Program-made: the position numbers and the translations under genes
Shown here: positions 48,272-57,712 of the stretch, in pieces
Layout of the letters: each line of letters opens with the position of its first letter
Numbering within the stretch: position 1 is the stretch's first letter
Source: Halorussus vallis
GTDB lineage: Archaea; Halobacteriota; Halobacteria; Halobacteriales; Haladaptataceae
Length of the DNA stretch: 64,000 nucleotides
Assembly: GCF_024138165.1 (NCBI RefSeq)
Contig: NZ_CP100000.1
Location: 806,001 to 870,000 of the forward strand
Reading direction: 5' to 3'
Notes under the pieces: generated by a model
The model's database searches: none
Seen by the model: the letters and a program-made list of their open reading frames with translations, nothing else
What the model was told of the DNA's origin: nothing

Positions 48272-49039
48272 TTAGGCGACGCTACGGCTCTCGATGACGA
48301 TACCGGCGTCGGCGCGGACGGAGTACCCGATAGTGTCGCCGACCTGCTCGCCCATCCCGGCGAACCGCTTGACGGAGATGTTGCGGCGAACGTCGTTGCC
48401 GACCTCGACCATCTGGAGTTCCATGAACACGTCGGCGATGGCCCGGAACGGGCCGATGGCCTCCTCGTCGACCGTCGAGGGGTCGACCGTGAGCACGATG
48501 ACCTGGCCCTGCGAGACGAGGTCGCGGAAGAACGAGATGATCTCCAGGGCGGCCTGACGCTCCTCGTTCTGCCGGATGAGCGCCTCGAACATGGGGTCGT
48601 TTCGCAGGATGGCGTCGAAGGTGTCGATGATGATGGCGTCGGCCTGCCACATCACCTCGGCGTTCATCAGCCGGTTGAGCAGTTCCTTGCGGTTGCCCTC
48701 CTCCTCGGGGTCGTTGGGCGCGGTCAGCCGACCGCCGCCGGTGTCCACGTCGGCGTGGAGGAACAGTAAGTTCTCGTTCAACAGGTGGTCCTCGACGCCG
48801 TACGACAGCGAGTGCATCTGGTCGATGAAGCCGCCGATCGTCAGTTCGGTCGACAGCAGCGTGACCGAGTGGCCGGTTTCGCAGAGGCCGTAGCTGAATC
48901 GCTGGCTCATCGCCGACTTTCCGGCACCGTAGTCGCCCTCGATGAGGACGATGGAACCGCGGGGGATGCCGCCGCCCAGTTCGTTGTTGAGCCGGTCGTG
49001 GTCTTCGAGGCCGAGCGAGTAGAGGTTGTCGTGAGTCAT
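48272..49039 (-). CDS. arlH: ArlH (FlaH) archaellum regulatory KaiC-like ATP-binding protein
   Basis: 255 residues. RecA/KaiC fold: Walker A GDYGAGKS at 35-42 and Walker [14 protein letters not shown]. ArlH binds ATP and docks on ArlI; in the motor it controls ring assembly. ATG at 49039 chosen because it overlaps the arlG stop (ATGA) and gives the family N-terminus [17 protein letters not shown]; the open frame further upstream lies inside arlG. Confidence 0.94.
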   Translation of the reverse strand: MTHDNLYSLGLEDHDRLNNELGGGIPRGSIVLIEGDYGAGKSAMSQRFSYGLCETGHSVTLLSTELTIGGFIDQMHSLSYGVEDHLLNENLLFLHADVDTGGGRLTAPNDPEEEGNRKELLNRLMNAEVMWQADAIIIDTFDAILRNDPMFEALIRQNEERQAALEIISFFRDLVSQGQVIVLTVDPSTVDEEAIGPFRAIADVFMELQMVEVGNDVRRNISVKRFAGMGEQVGDTIGYSVRADAGIVIESRSVA

Positions 49040-49488
49040 GTTCTGAACCTGAGTATCTCCTGGTCTTCGTTCACCTGCACCGCAACGCGGTAGTCCTGGT
49101 TGGAATCGAGAGTCCCACCGTATTCGATGGTGATTCGAGCGACGTTGCCGACGGTCCACGCCGTGCCGTCGACTACTTCTATCTGCACGTTCGCCTGATA
49201 CTGCCCGTTCACGAGCACGTCTATCTGGTCTGGCGCCGCTTCCAGGTCGCGCGACCCGGTATTCTTGACCAGCACGGTGATCGTGTCACTACCATCGTAA
49301 ACCGCGCCGCTTCCGGGGTCGCTGATTATCGAAATGTCGGTACGAACGTCCCCGCTGATGTCGACGCTTCGCTCCCCCAACGCGGAGGAGAGTCGCTGGA
49401 CCCCCTGCGTGAACGTCCCGGCGACGCTGGCCGCGATGAGGAGGCTGGCGATGAACAGGATGAGGTGGGAGGTCGAGACGCTCGCCAT
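49036..49488 (-). CDS. arlG: ArlG (FlaG) archaellum stator-associated protein
   Basis: 150 residues: an N-terminal membrane helix ([19 protein letters not shown]) and an outer beta-sandwich domain ([20 protein letters not shown]). ArlG and ArlF form the pseudo-periplasmic stator complex that touches the S-layer. ATG at 49488 follows the arlF stop directly (TAAATG). Ends with an ATGA overlap with arlH. Confidence 0.88.
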   Translation of the reverse strand: MASVSTSHLILFIASLLIAASVAGTFTQGVQRLSSALGERSVDISGDVRTDISIISDPGSGAVYDGSDTITVLVKNTGSRDLEAAPDQIDVLVNGQYQANVQIEVVDGTAWTVGNVARITIEYGGTLDSNQDYRVAVQVNEDQEILRFRT

Positions 49489-49929
49489 TTACTGCACCTC
49501 CGCCGACGCGGCAACGCCGTTCTCCGTCACGACCTTCACGCGCGAGGGTTCCCAATCGAGCGTGATGGTAAAGCGGAGGGTTTCGCCGGGGAGCCAGAGG
49601 TTGGTCTCTGCATTTCCACCGACAGTGAGCGGGTCCATCTTATCATGACCGGTGTAATTTCCATCTATAAGTATGTCGGTGTCATCGACCGACAGCGTCG
49701 TGGACCCGGTGTTGTTGACTTTCACGCTTAGAGTCTTAGAGTCCGATCCAGTGTTCGCGCTCGCGATGCTGATTGCCGTGTTCTGCGTAGTCAGCGCCTT
49801 GTCGGTGGTGTCCTCGTAGGCGGCGCCGACCATCTCGGCGCCGTTGTTCGCCGCCGTGTACGCAATGCCGAAGCAGGCGAATATCCCGAGGAACAGGATC
49901 ACCGTCGCACCGCTAACGCTGAATCCCAT
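49489..49929 (-). CDS. arlF: ArlF (FlaF) archaellum stator protein
   Basis: 146 residues from ATG 49929 (MGFSVSGATVILFLGIFAC); an ATG three codons earlier (49938) is possible. One N-terminal membrane helix, then a beta-sandwich with KTLSVKVNNTGSTTLSVDDT. ArlF binds S-layer protein in the archaea studied. Sequons NTGS-type N-N-T and GNYTG are present, so it could itself be glycosylated. Its start overlaps the end of arlCDE by 17 bases. Confidence 0.86.
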   Translation of the reverse strand: MGFSVSGATVILFLGIFACFGIAYTAANNGAEMVGAAYEDTTDKALTTQNTAISIASANTGSDSKTLSVKVNNTGSTTLSVDDTDILIDGNYTGHDKMDPLTVGGNAETNLWLPGETLRFTITLDWEPSRVKVVTENGVAASAEVQ

Positions 49930-51280
49930 CGCGCCCACCTCGGATCTGCGCGCAGTGTTCGACGATCTTCCGCTGGACGGCGTCGCCGGTCAGCTGGCTC
50001 AGGAAGGTGAGACTCTGGATGTGGTCGTCGATTTCGAGCGTCGCGGGTCCCGTCTCCTCGGCGTCGACCTCGTCCACGTCGGCGAACCCGCTCACGAACG
50101 CCAGCAGTTCCTCCTCGACCGAGTCGCTGATCCACCCGATGTCGCCGTAGTAGGTGATGGTCCGCACGGCGTCGTCGGCGCCGAACTCCGTGACCAAGAA
50201 CTCCAGCCACTCCATCACGACGAGGTCCGAGACGTAGCCGCTCGGGAGCGCCACGAGGTACGGCTTGCTGTCCAGCCCCGAGGAGTTCGACTGCACGGGG
50301 GTCGCGGCTTCGGCCTCCGCGGGCTGTTCGAACTCGAACTCGCCGTCGTCGGGTTCGTCGTCCACCGCGACCGGGTCGGAGTCGATGTCCAGGTCGTCGT
50401 CGAGGTCGTCGTCCGGAGAGGCGTCACCCTCCCCGTCGGCCCAGTCGGCTTCGCCGGACTCGTACTCCTCCTTGAGTTCCTGGAACGTCGAGCCACCGGC
50501 CTGACCGCCGCCGGCGTCCTCGCCGTCGTCGGCCTCCGCGTCCAGGTCGTCCAGTTCCTCGTCTGGGCTGTCGAAGCCGAGGTCGTCTCCCGCGTCCATC
50601 TCGTCGAAGTCGTCGTCCTCGAGATCGTCGTCCTCGTCGAAGTCGTCGTCGAAGAAGCTCTCGGCTTCGGCGTTGGCGACGTCCGAGTCGAGGTCGCCGT
50701 CGTCTTCCTCCTCGGCGTCGCCGTCGAACAGCCCGAAGCTTCCACCGTCTCCGCCGAGGGCCCCGCCGCCGCCGAACTCGCCGCCCTGTACGTCGTCGAC
50801 GAAGGGGTTGACGCCGCGGGTGACCATCTCGTAGATCTCCAACAGCTTCCGGACGTTCTCCTCCGTGTCGTCGACCTTCGAACTGATCTGTTCGTTCTCG
50901 CTCCTGACCGTCCCGACCGTCGAGGAGATCTCGGCGACCTCGTTTTCGAGGTCGTCGATGCGGTTCTCGAGTTCCTGGGTCGGGCCGCCACCGCCGCCCA
51001 TGGCGAACTCGTCGTCGCCGCCGTCGGCCCAGTCGTCCATGCCGCCGTCCATGCCGCCACCCATGCCGTCGTCCATGCCGCCGAAGTCGTCCATCCCGTC
51101 GTCGATACCGTCGTCCATTCCGTCGCCCATACCGTCTCCGAACAGGTCGTCATCACTACCGCCGCCATCGGCGTCGGCGCTCTCACCTTCTTCCTCGTCC
51201 ATGAAATCCATGATACCCATCGCGACCATCCCCGTTCCAAAGAGGTGAACGAACTGGTCGCTGAGACCGATAAGTTTCAT
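49913..51280 (-). CDS. arlCDE: ArlCDE (fused FlaC/FlaD/FlaE) switch-ring protein with Met/Gly/Asp repeats
   Basis: 455 residues from ATG 51280 (MKLIGLSDQFVHLF). Order: short N-terminus; a Gly/Met/Asp repeat at about 50-90 (DGMGDGMDDGIDDGMDDFGG); coiled coil TQELENRIDDLENEVAEI (FlaC-like) near 100-150; a long acidic linker to about 330; then the FlaD/E domain (KPYLVALPSGYVSDLVVMEWLEFLV and TITYYGDIGWISDSVEEELL). In haloarchaea the fused protein relays the CheY/CheF signal to the motor. First gene of the arl operon, with its own TATA box. Confidence 0.9.
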   Translation of the reverse strand: MKLIGLSDQFVHLFGTGMVAMGIMDFMDEEEGESADADGGGSDDDLFGDGMGDGMDDGIDDGMDDFGGMDDGMGGGMDGGMDDWADGGDDEFAMGGGGGPTQELENRIDDLENEVAEISSTVGTVRSENEQISSKVDDTEENVRKLLEIYEMVTRGVNPFVDDVQGGEFGGGGALGGDGGSFGLFDGDAEEEDDGDLDSDVANAEAESFFDDDFDEDDDLEDDDFDEMDAGDDLGFDSPDEELDDLDAEADDGEDAGGGQAGGSTFQELKEEYESGEADWADGEGDASPDDDLDDDLDIDSDPVAVDDEPDDGEFEFEQPAEAEAATPVQSNSSGLDSKPYLVALPSGYVSDLVVMEWLEFLVTEFGADDAVRTITYYGDIGWISDSVEEELLAFVSGFADVDEVDAEETGPATLEIDDHIQSLTFLSQLTGDAVQRKIVEHCAQIRGGRDGIQR

Positions 51281-51304
51281 TACCGACAACAGCGAACTTC
51301 CGCC

Positions 51305-51314
51305 ACATTAATCT
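51305..51314 (-). promoter_or_regulatory. arl operon promoter (TATA box)
   Basis: AGATTAATGT on the minus strand, 25-34 nt before the arlCDE ATG. It lies in the 131-base gap after cheR, so the arl operon has a start of its own in addition to any read-through from the che genes. Confidence 0.55.
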
Positions 51315-51411
51315 TCCCCCTGAGTTATCAGCTCTGATACTCCGCGTCTGACGGAGACATTCGGGGCGTAGAGGCCCCGTAAAGCTCGTTCTCACCGCCA
51401 CCTATCGACTA

Positions 51412-52236
51412 TCAGATGCTGTCCGTTTTCCTGTATATTCGGAGCCGACGGTCGACCGAGTCGAACGACGACTTCAGTTGGTCGGGGAGCGTCTCGGTCT
51501 TCCCGATGACGAGGTATCCCCCGTCGCGGAGCGAGCGGGTGACCGTCTGGAGGATGGGCTGTTTGTGTTCGGTGTCGATGTAGATGAAGAGGTTGCGACA
51601 GACGACGAGGTCGAAGTTCGACTTGGGCTCGCCGCTGATGAGGTCGTGGCGCTGGAACGTCACCAGGTCCTTCACGCGGTCGGCGACCGCGAAGCGGTCG
51701 CCCTCGCGCTCGATGAACCGGTCGTACTCCGACAGCGGCGCGAGCTGTTCGCCGACGTCGGTCGTCCGCGTACTCTCGTAGACGCCCTGGCGCGCGGCCG
51801 CGAGTATCTCCCGGTCGATGTCGGTCGCGGTGATTTCGATCCGGTCGGCGTCGATTTCGGGGTCGTCGAGCGCCAGCATCGCCATCGAGTACGGTTCGCG
51901 GCCGTCCGAACACGCCGCGCTCCAGAGCCGAATCCGCTCGTGACGACCGCTCTCATCGGAGAGCGCGCGAAGCACCGACCGCACCTCCTCCCAGACCTTC
52001 GGATTCCGGAAGAAGCTGGTGACGTTGACCGAGAACGCGTCGAGCAACGCCTCCTGCTCGTCGTGGTCCTCGGTCAACAGGTCGTGGTACGCCGCATAGT
52101 CCTCCGTGCCCGCGCGCCGCATCCGAGAGGAGATGCGCCGGTCGAGGTAGGAGTCGTCGTAGTAGCTGGTGACGAACCCCAGTTCCGCCTCGACGTACCG
52201 GACCAGTCGGTCGAAGGCGTCGGATTCGAGGCTCAC
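51412..52236 (-). CDS. cheR: CheR chemoreceptor methyltransferase
   Basis: 274 residues. N-terminal helical domain (RLVRYVEAELGFVTSYYDD, DRRISSRMRRAGTEDYAAYH), the NVTSFFRNPKVWEEV motif, and the SAM domain with RLWSAACSDGREPYSMAML and FDLVVCRNLFIYID. Transfers methyl groups from SAM to transducer glutamates. GTG start at 52236 overlaps the cheD stop (GTGA); an upstream start at 52281 would lie inside cheD. Last gene of the che block. Confidence 0.93.
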   Translation of the reverse strand: MSLESDAFDRLVRYVEAELGFVTSYYDDSYLDRRISSRMRRAGTEDYAAYHDLLTEDHDEQEALLDAFSVNVTSFFRNPKVWEEVRSVLRALSDESGRHERIRLWSAACSDGREPYSMAMLALDDPEIDADRIEITATDIDREILAAARQGVYESTRTTDVGEQLAPLSEYDRFIEREGDRFAVADRVKDLVTFQRHDLISGEPKSNFDLVVCRNLFIYIDTEHKQPILQTVTRSLRDGGYLVIGKTETLPDQLKSSFDSVDRRLRIYRKTDSI

Positions 52237-52739
52237 AGTTCCACCACTCCCTCGTGAGCGCTCGTGACCGTGAGCGTCCACGCGCTCGGGTTCAGCACCA
52301 GCGACCGGCCGTGACTGCCGCCGACGTCCTCGGCGACGATCGGCACGTCGCCGTCTTCGAGCGCCTCGCGGGTGCGCTCGACGTTGCGCTCGCCGACCGC
52401 CTCGCCGACGCCCGAGAAGTCGAGCATCTGGCTCCCGCCGGCGAGCTTGGCCTCGAAGCGGGCTGGATGTCCGCCGGCTTCCTCGACGGCGTCGAGCAGT
52501 CGGGCGACGCCGGTCGGCACCGACTTCGCCGGTTTGGTCGGCGGTTCGGACCCCGACTCGACCGGGAGCATGACGTGGGCCAGTCCGGCGATCTTCGCCG
52601 GCGGGTCGGCCACGGCGATGCCGACGCAGGAGCCGAGTCCGCTGGTCGTCACGAGCGTGTCGCCGGCGGCGACCGCCAACTCCGCGACGCCGACCTTGAC
52701 CCGGTCGGCGGCCGCGACCGATTGGTGTTCGGCGGTCAT
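52233..52739 (-). CDS. cheD: CheD chemoreceptor glutamine deamidase
   Basis: 168 residues. GLGSCVGIAV holds the catalytic Cys (C38), AGLAHVMLPVE the His (H55), and the Lys/Phe-rich KLAGGSQML loop follows, all conserved in the family. CheD deamidates transducer glutamines and binds CheC, whose genes lie directly upstream. ATG at 52739 overlaps the tandem cheC stop (ATGA). Confidence 0.93.
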   Translation of the reverse strand: MTAEHQSVAAADRVKVGVAELAVAAGDTLVTTSGLGSCVGIAVADPPAKIAGLAHVMLPVESGSEPPTKPAKSVPTGVARLLDAVEEAGGHPARFEAKLAGGSQMLDFSGVGEAVGERNVERTREALEDGDVPIVAEDVGGSHGRSLVLNPSAWTLTVTSAHEGVVEL

Positions 52740-53950
52740 GGTTCGAGCCGCCCCGCGTTCGTCTTTCGCTCGGCGGTCGCGCCGGCTTCCAGATCGCCCA
52801 ACAGCGACGAGAGTTCGCCCTGCTCGGGCAGGGCGTACACCCCGCAGTCGAACTCGCGGTCGGCCGCCCGGAGGGTGGCGTCGAACAGGAACGCGAACTC
52901 CTGTCGCTGGCCGAGGCGCGCGACCACGGAGTCGGCGACGGCCGACCCCATGTCGTGGACGAACTGCGGCGGGGAGATGTCGATGGTGGTGTCGAGCACG
53001 TTGGCCCACCCGTCGACGAAACTGCTGGTCATCACGTTGCCGATCTCCTGCATCGCGCTGCGCTCGACCCCCTCGAACGAGCAGACCTCGTCGGTGCCGG
53101 GGACCAGCGCCGCGACGACTTCGCGCGCGGAGGGCTCGTCGAACAGGATGAGTATGTAGCCACCGAGCGTCTCCTCGAAGGCGAGGACGACCCCGACGCA
53201 CTGCCTGTCGGAGAGCTGTCGAGGGACGTTCTCGACCGGGACGAAGTCGAGCGTGGTGACCTCCACCTCGGTTTCGATTCCGGTCATCATGGTGACGGAT
53301 TCGGAGGCGGTCGCCGCGCCGGACCGGGCCATCTCCCGAAGCGTCCGGAGTTTCTCGACGGGGACGGCGTCGCCGTCGGCCAGAATAGTCTCCATCGACT
53401 CGGCCTCGGGGAACATGTGAAACGCCACGTCCAGTTCCTCGCCGACCGCGCCGACGCGGCTCTCGAAGACCAGCGCCCGGTCGGGGTCGAATCCGGCGGC
53501 GTCGGCGAGTTCCTCCGGCGACCCCTCGACGTACTCGGGCGGAGAGATGTCGACGGTCGTCTCGAGTCGGTCGGCCCAGGCGTCGATGAACCCGCTGGTG
53601 ACGACGTTGCCGACCTCGCAGATGGCGCTCTCGGAGAACTCCGCGCCGGCCAACAGCGCTTCGAGGAGCGTCTCGACGCTGTCGTGGCTGAACGAGAGCA
53701 ACGACCCGCCGGAGATGCCGTCCTCGAAGTCGATGGCGACGCCGACTCGCTCGGCGTCGCGACCCGCGCGGTCGCCGCCGAACGCCCGGTCGCCCTCGGC
53801 AACTAACGGGTCGTTGCAGGCCAGCGAAACCTTCGTCACGTCCACGGCCGTCTCGATGCCCGTCATGCCGGTGAGGTTCGCGGCGGCGCGTTCGGCGCCC
53901 TCCTGGGCCGTCCGGTTGAACGTTCCGAGCGATTCGATGTTGACGTTCAT
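52736..53950 (-). CDS. cheC: Tandem CheC CheY-P phosphatase (two CheC domains)
   Basis: 404 residues with two CheC/CheX-like units. Each has the phosphatase helix ExxNxxT: SESAICEVGNVVTSGFIDAW in unit 1 and ERSAMQEIGNVMTSSFVDGW in unit 2, each followed by DISPP. Unit 1 lacks a clear second active helix, as often seen in CheC. Works with CheD to remove phosphate from CheY. ATG at 53950, four bases after the stop of the single-domain cheC, so the block encodes three CheC domains in all. Confidence 0.9.
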   Translation of the reverse strand: MNVNIESLGTFNRTAQEGAERAAANLTGMTGIETAVDVTKVSLACNDPLVAEGDRAFGGDRAGRDAERVGVAIDFEDGISGGSLLSFSHDSVETLLEALLAGAEFSESAICEVGNVVTSGFIDAWADRLETTVDISPPEYVEGSPEELADAAGFDPDRALVFESRVGAVGEELDVAFHMFPEAESMETILADGDAVPVEKLRTLREMARSGAATASESVTMMTGIETEVEVTTLDFVPVENVPRQLSDRQCVGVVLAFEETLGGYILILFDEPSAREVVAALVPGTDEVCSFEGVERSAMQEIGNVMTSSFVDGWANVLDTTIDISPPQFVHDMGSAVADSVVARLGQRQEFAFLFDATLRAADREFDCGVYALPEQGELSSLLGDLEAGATAERKTNAGRLEP

Positions 53951-53954
53951 GCCC

Positions 53955-54566
53955 TCATATCTCTATCCGCTGCATCAGTTGGACGAGTTCGGCCAGTTCC
54001 GGGAAGGTGTACACCTTCACCGCGACGTCGGCGTCGCGGGCGTGGACCTGCGAGTCGAACACGAGCGCCATGTCGTCGGGTCGCGACCCGACGAGGCTCC
54101 CGACCATCCGCGACCCCGCGCCGTAGGTGAACTTCGGCGTCGAGATGTCAATGGTGGTGTCGAGCACGTTGGCCCACCCGTCGATGAACCCGCTGGTCAT
54201 GATATTGCCGATCTCCTGGACCGCCGAGCGCTCCATGTCAGAGAACCCCTTCGAGGACGACGACTCGCCGCCCAGCATGCCGGACGCGAGGTTCTTCGCG
54301 CTCTTGGCGCTGAACAGAAAGAGGATGTAGCCGTGGGGCGGTTCGACCAGTTCGATGTGGATGCCGACCTGCTTCTCGTGGCCGACGTGGGTCTTGATGT
54401 CCTCTATCGCGAGGAAGTTGATCTTCGTTATCTCCATCTCCGTCTCCATCCCCGTCATCTGGTTGAGGTGGGCCGCGACCGTGTTCGCGCCCTCCTTGGC
54501 CATCTGGTTGAAGAGATTCAGCTTCCGAATGTCGACTTTCAAATCCGTAGTTTCTCCTTGGCTCAT
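53955..54566 (-). CDS. cheC: CheC CheY-P phosphatase (single domain)
   Basis: 203 residues, one CheC domain. Opening KLNLFNQMAKEGANTVAAHL, then MERSAVQEIGNIMTSGFIDG with the phosphatase residues Glu, Asn and Thr, then WANVLDTTIDIS. It is very similar to unit 2 of the tandem protein next door, which suggests duplication within this operon. ATGA overlap with cheA. Confidence 0.9.
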   Translation of the reverse strand: MSQGETTDLKVDIRKLNLFNQMAKEGANTVAAHLNQMTGMETEMEITKINFLAIEDIKTHVGHEKQVGIHIELVEPPHGYILFLFSAKSAKNLASGMLGGESSSSKGFSDMERSAVQEIGNIMTSGFIDGWANVLDTTIDISTPKFTYGAGSRMVGSLVGSRPDDMALVFDSQVHARDADVAVKVYTFPELAELVQLMQRIEI

Positions 54567-56659
54567 AGCGTCTCAACGTCCAGTATCGTCACGACGTCTC
54601 CCTCGCCCAGCACCGCCGCGCCCGAGAGCCCTGGAATCCCCGAGAGGATACCCTCGAACGGCTTGACGACGACCTCCTCCTGTCGGCTCACCGCGTCGCA
54701 GTGGATGGCGACCTGGCGCTCGGACTCCTTGACCCGGACGAGCATCCCGTCGCCGTTCCGGGTTTCGCCGGGGACCCCCAGCGCATCGCCGAGTCGGATG
54801 AGCGGGTAGACCGTGTCGTCGTGGGTGATGACCTCCTCGCCTTCGACGGTCTTGACCGACTCCATCCGGCGAATCTCGTCGACGTTCTTGATGGGGATGC
54901 CGTACTCCTCGTCGCCCGACTGGACGAACAGCACCTTCACGATGGCGACGGTCACCGGCAGCGAGAGGCTGATGGTCGTGCCCTCGCCGGGTTCGCTGTC
55001 GACCTCGATGGCGCCGTCGAGTCGCGAGACGGTGTCCTGGACGACGTCCATGCCGACGCCCCGACCGCTCACGTCGGTGATCTCCTCAGTGGTCGAGAAG
55101 CCCGCGTGGAAGATGAGCATCTGGGCCTCCTCGTCCTCGAGTTCGTCGGCCTCCTCGCGGCTCATGATTCCCTTCTCGACGGCCTTCGCTCGGATGCCGT
55201 CGGGGTCGATGCCGCCGCCGTCGTCCTCGACCTCGATGGTCACGCGGTCGCGGTCGCGGAACCCTCGAAGTCGGACGGTGCCCTCGCGGGGCTTGTCCGC
55301 CGCCTCGCGCTCGTCGGGGGACTCGATGCCGTGGTCGACCGCGTTCCGGAGCAGGTGCATCAGCGGGTCGCTGATCTCGTCGAGGATGGTGCGGTCGAGT
55401 TCGATGTCGGTGCCCTCCATCTCGAAGTCGATGTCCTTCTCCTGGGAGCGCGCGAGGTCCCGAACCAGCCGCGGGAACTTGTTGACGACCTTCTTCAGCG
55501 GCACCAGCCGCATGTCCATCACGGTGTCCTGCAGGCTCGAGGTGATCTTGTCGAGTTCGTCGAGGTGGTCCTCGGCCGAACCCAGTTGGGCCTGCTCGAC
55601 CGACCGCCGGAGCTTGATTCGGCTGGTCACGAGCTGTTCGACCTGTCCGTGGAGGTCGTCGAGTTGGTCGACGTCGACCCGAACCGACTGAATCTCCTCT
55701 ATCTTGCCCTCCTTGTCGGAGTCGTCCGAGGGCGACTCGGCGTCGTCGGACGACGACGCCGAGTCGTTCGCGGCGGCTTCCTCGGCAGCGCGTTCGGCGG
55801 CAGCGTCGGTCGCAGCCGCGATGTCCTCGGCGGCGACCGGCGAGACGGTCCCCGACTCGATCTTGCCGACCGAGCCGACGACCGCCTCGACCTCGCCCGC
55901 GCTCTCGGTGGCAACGAACACGTCGAAGCCGTCGTCGTACTCGCCGTCGTTGACCGCGTCGACGTCGGGGACCGCGCCCAGCAGGTCGAGGTCGTCGCTC
56001 AACCCCTGGAGCGCGAACATGCCGTCGACGCCCTTCATCTGGCTGTCGCCCATGTCGACGGCGACGTGGAACACCGCCTCCTCGACGTCGGCGAGTCCGG
56101 CGGGGTCTTCGAACTCCGCGAGCGCGGCGGCGACGGCGTCGCCGTCGGCGCTCGCATCCGGGGCTTCGCCCGCGTCAGGGGCCGACGCGTCGACCTCCGA
56201 GGCCGCGTCGTCGGCGCCGGCGTCCGGAGCGTCGTCGCTCTCGTCGGACGACCCGGCCGAACCCTCGTCGGCCGACGTCGCGCCGCCCTGCTGGATGACG
56301 CCGCGTATCTCGGCGATGGTGGCGTCGTGTTCGGCCGTCGACTCGCCCTCGGCCTCGATCTCGTCGAGCGCGCTGTCGATGCGGTCGACGCCGCCGAACA
56401 CCAGGTCCATCACTTCGGGGGACACCGCCATCCGGCCCTGCCGAATCTCGTCGAGCAGGTCCTCGATGGCGTGGGCGAGGTCGCTCTCGCTCTGGAACCC
56501 CATCGCGCCGAAGTTGCCCTTCAGCGTGTGCGCCGTGCGGAAGATGGAATCCATCGCCGCCTCGTCGCTCGGGTCGTCCTCGAGTTCGAGCAGCGAGTTG
56601 TTCAACTCAGTGATGTTCTCTTCGCTCTCTCGTATGAACTCCTGTAAATAGTCCTCCAT
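54563..56659 (-). CDS. cheA: CheA taxis histidine kinase
   Basis: 698 residues. P1 HPt domain with H44 in RTAHTLKGNFGAMGF; an acidic Ala/Ser/Asp linker near 125-175; a P2-like CheY-binding domain near 175-275; second acidic linker; P3 dimerisation helices (VDQLDDLHGQVEQLVTSRIK); P4 ATPase with HLLRNAVDHGIESPDE, VEDDGGGIDPDGI and VSGRGVGMDVVQ; P5 CheW-like domain to the end (VLFVQSGDEEYGIPIKNVDE). All kinase motifs intact. Reads from transducers through CheW to CheY and CheB. Confidence 0.96.
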   Translation of the reverse strand: MEDYLQEFIRESEENITELNNSLLELEDDPSDEAAMDSIFRTAHTLKGNFGAMGFQSESDLAHAIEDLLDEIRQGRMAVSPEVMDLVFGGVDRIDSALDEIEAEGESTAEHDATIAEIRGVIQQGGATSADEGSAGSSDESDDAPDAGADDAASEVDASAPDAGEAPDASADGDAVAAALAEFEDPAGLADVEEAVFHVAVDMGDSQMKGVDGMFALQGLSDDLDLLGAVPDVDAVNDGEYDDGFDVFVATESAGEVEAVVGSVGKIESGTVSPVAAEDIAAATDAAAERAAEEAAANDSASSSDDAESPSDDSDKEGKIEEIQSVRVDVDQLDDLHGQVEQLVTSRIKLRRSVEQAQLGSAEDHLDELDKITSSLQDTVMDMRLVPLKKVVNKFPRLVRDLARSQEKDIDFEMEGTDIELDRTILDEISDPLMHLLRNAVDHGIESPDEREAADKPREGTVRLRGFRDRDRVTIEVEDDGGGIDPDGIRAKAVEKGIMSREEADELEDEEAQMLIFHAGFSTTEEITDVSGRGVGMDVVQDTVSRLDGAIEVDSEPGEGTTISLSLPVTVAIVKVLFVQSGDEEYGIPIKNVDEIRRMESVKTVEGEEVITHDDTVYPLIRLGDALGVPGETRNGDGMLVRVKESERQVAIHCDAVSRQEEVVVKPFEGILSGIPGLSGAAVLGEGDVVTILDVETL

Positions 56660-56665
56660 GGTTGA

Positions 56666-57712
56666 TTATCCGTCCTCGCTGATAGTCGTCAGAATCGCCT
56701 TGCTGATCTCGTCGGCCGGCAACACGCGGTCGACGCAGCCGGTTTCGATGGCTCGCGCCGGGATGCCGAACACGGAGCAGGTCTCCTCGTTCTGGGCGAG
56801 GGTCGCGCCGTCGACGGCCTTGATGGCCTCGATGCCCGCCGCGCCGTCGCCGCCCATGCCGGTCAGCACGACGCCGGTCAGGGGGTCCGAGATCTTCTCG
56901 GCGGCCGTCTCCATCGTCACGTCGATGGCGGGCCGCACCCCGTGCATCGGGTCGTCCTCCGTGAGCCGAAGGCGCAGGCGACCCCGACCGTAGCCGGCGA
57001 CCGCCAGGTGGTAGCCGCCCTTGGCGACGACGGCCTCGCCGCCGCCGATTCGCATCCCGTCCTCGGCCTCCGAAACCGAGTACTCGCTCCGGCGGTCGAG
57101 TCGCGCCGCGAACCGCTCGGTGAAGCCGTCCGGCATGTGCTGGACGACGAGCACCCGGAGGTCGGCCTCGCGGGGGAGGTCGGAGACGACTCGCTCGACA
57201 ACCCGCGGGCCGCCGGTCGACGCGCCGATGACCACGGTCGGGTTCTCGACGTAGCCGTGGTCGGGTTCGATGGTCCCCGGGGTCGGGTCGGCGTCGGCCG
57301 GTTCGGCGACCGACGAGAGGTCGGCGCGGGTCGCCGACCGGACCGTCTCCACCAGCGTCTCCCGGTGGGCCGAAATCTCGGTCGAGACTTCGCCGCCCGG
57401 CTTGGCGAGGAAGTCGACCGCGCCCTTCTCCAGCGCCTCGAAGGTGGCCTCCGCCCCGTCCTTCGTGTGGGCGCTCAGCATCACCACGGGCGTGGGGGTC
57501 GTCGCCATGATCTCCTCGACGGCCTCGATGCCGTTCATCCGGGGCATCTCGACGTCCATCGTCACCACGTCCGGTTCGTGGTCGGCCACCGCCGCCACGG
57601 CCCGTTCGCCGTCGCTGGCCTGCTCGACGACGTCGATGCCGCCGTCGTCCAGAATGTCGGAGATGACCGTCCGCATGAAGTGGGAGTCATCGACGACGAC
57701 TGCCTTCGTCAT
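56666..57712 (-). CDS. cheB: CheB chemoreceptor methylesterase
   Basis: 348 residues. Receiver at 1-120 with D53 (TMDVEMPRMNG); methylesterase domain at 158-345 with the catalytic S165 (VVIGASTGGPR), H192 (VVQHMPDGF) and D289 (LTGMGGDGAAG). Removes methyl groups from transducers when phosphorylated. ATG 57712 overlaps the cheY stop by ATGA; a longer in-frame reading lies within cheY. Six bases before cheA. Confidence 0.95.
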   Translation of the reverse strand: MTKAVVVDDSHFMRTVISDILDDGGIDVVEQASDGERAVAAVADHEPDVVTMDVEMPRMNGIEAVEEIMATTPTPVVMLSAHTKDGAEATFEALEKGAVDFLAKPGGEVSTEISAHRETLVETVRSATRADLSSVAEPADADPTPGTIEPDHGYVENPTVVIGASTGGPRVVERVVSDLPREADLRVLVVQHMPDGFTERFAARLDRRSEYSVSEAEDGMRIGGGEAVVAKGGYHLAVAGYGRGRLRLRLTEDDPMHGVRPAIDVTMETAAEKISDPLTGVVLTGMGGDGAAGIEAIKAVDGATLAQNEETCSVFGIPARAIETGCVDRVLPADEISKAILTTISEDG

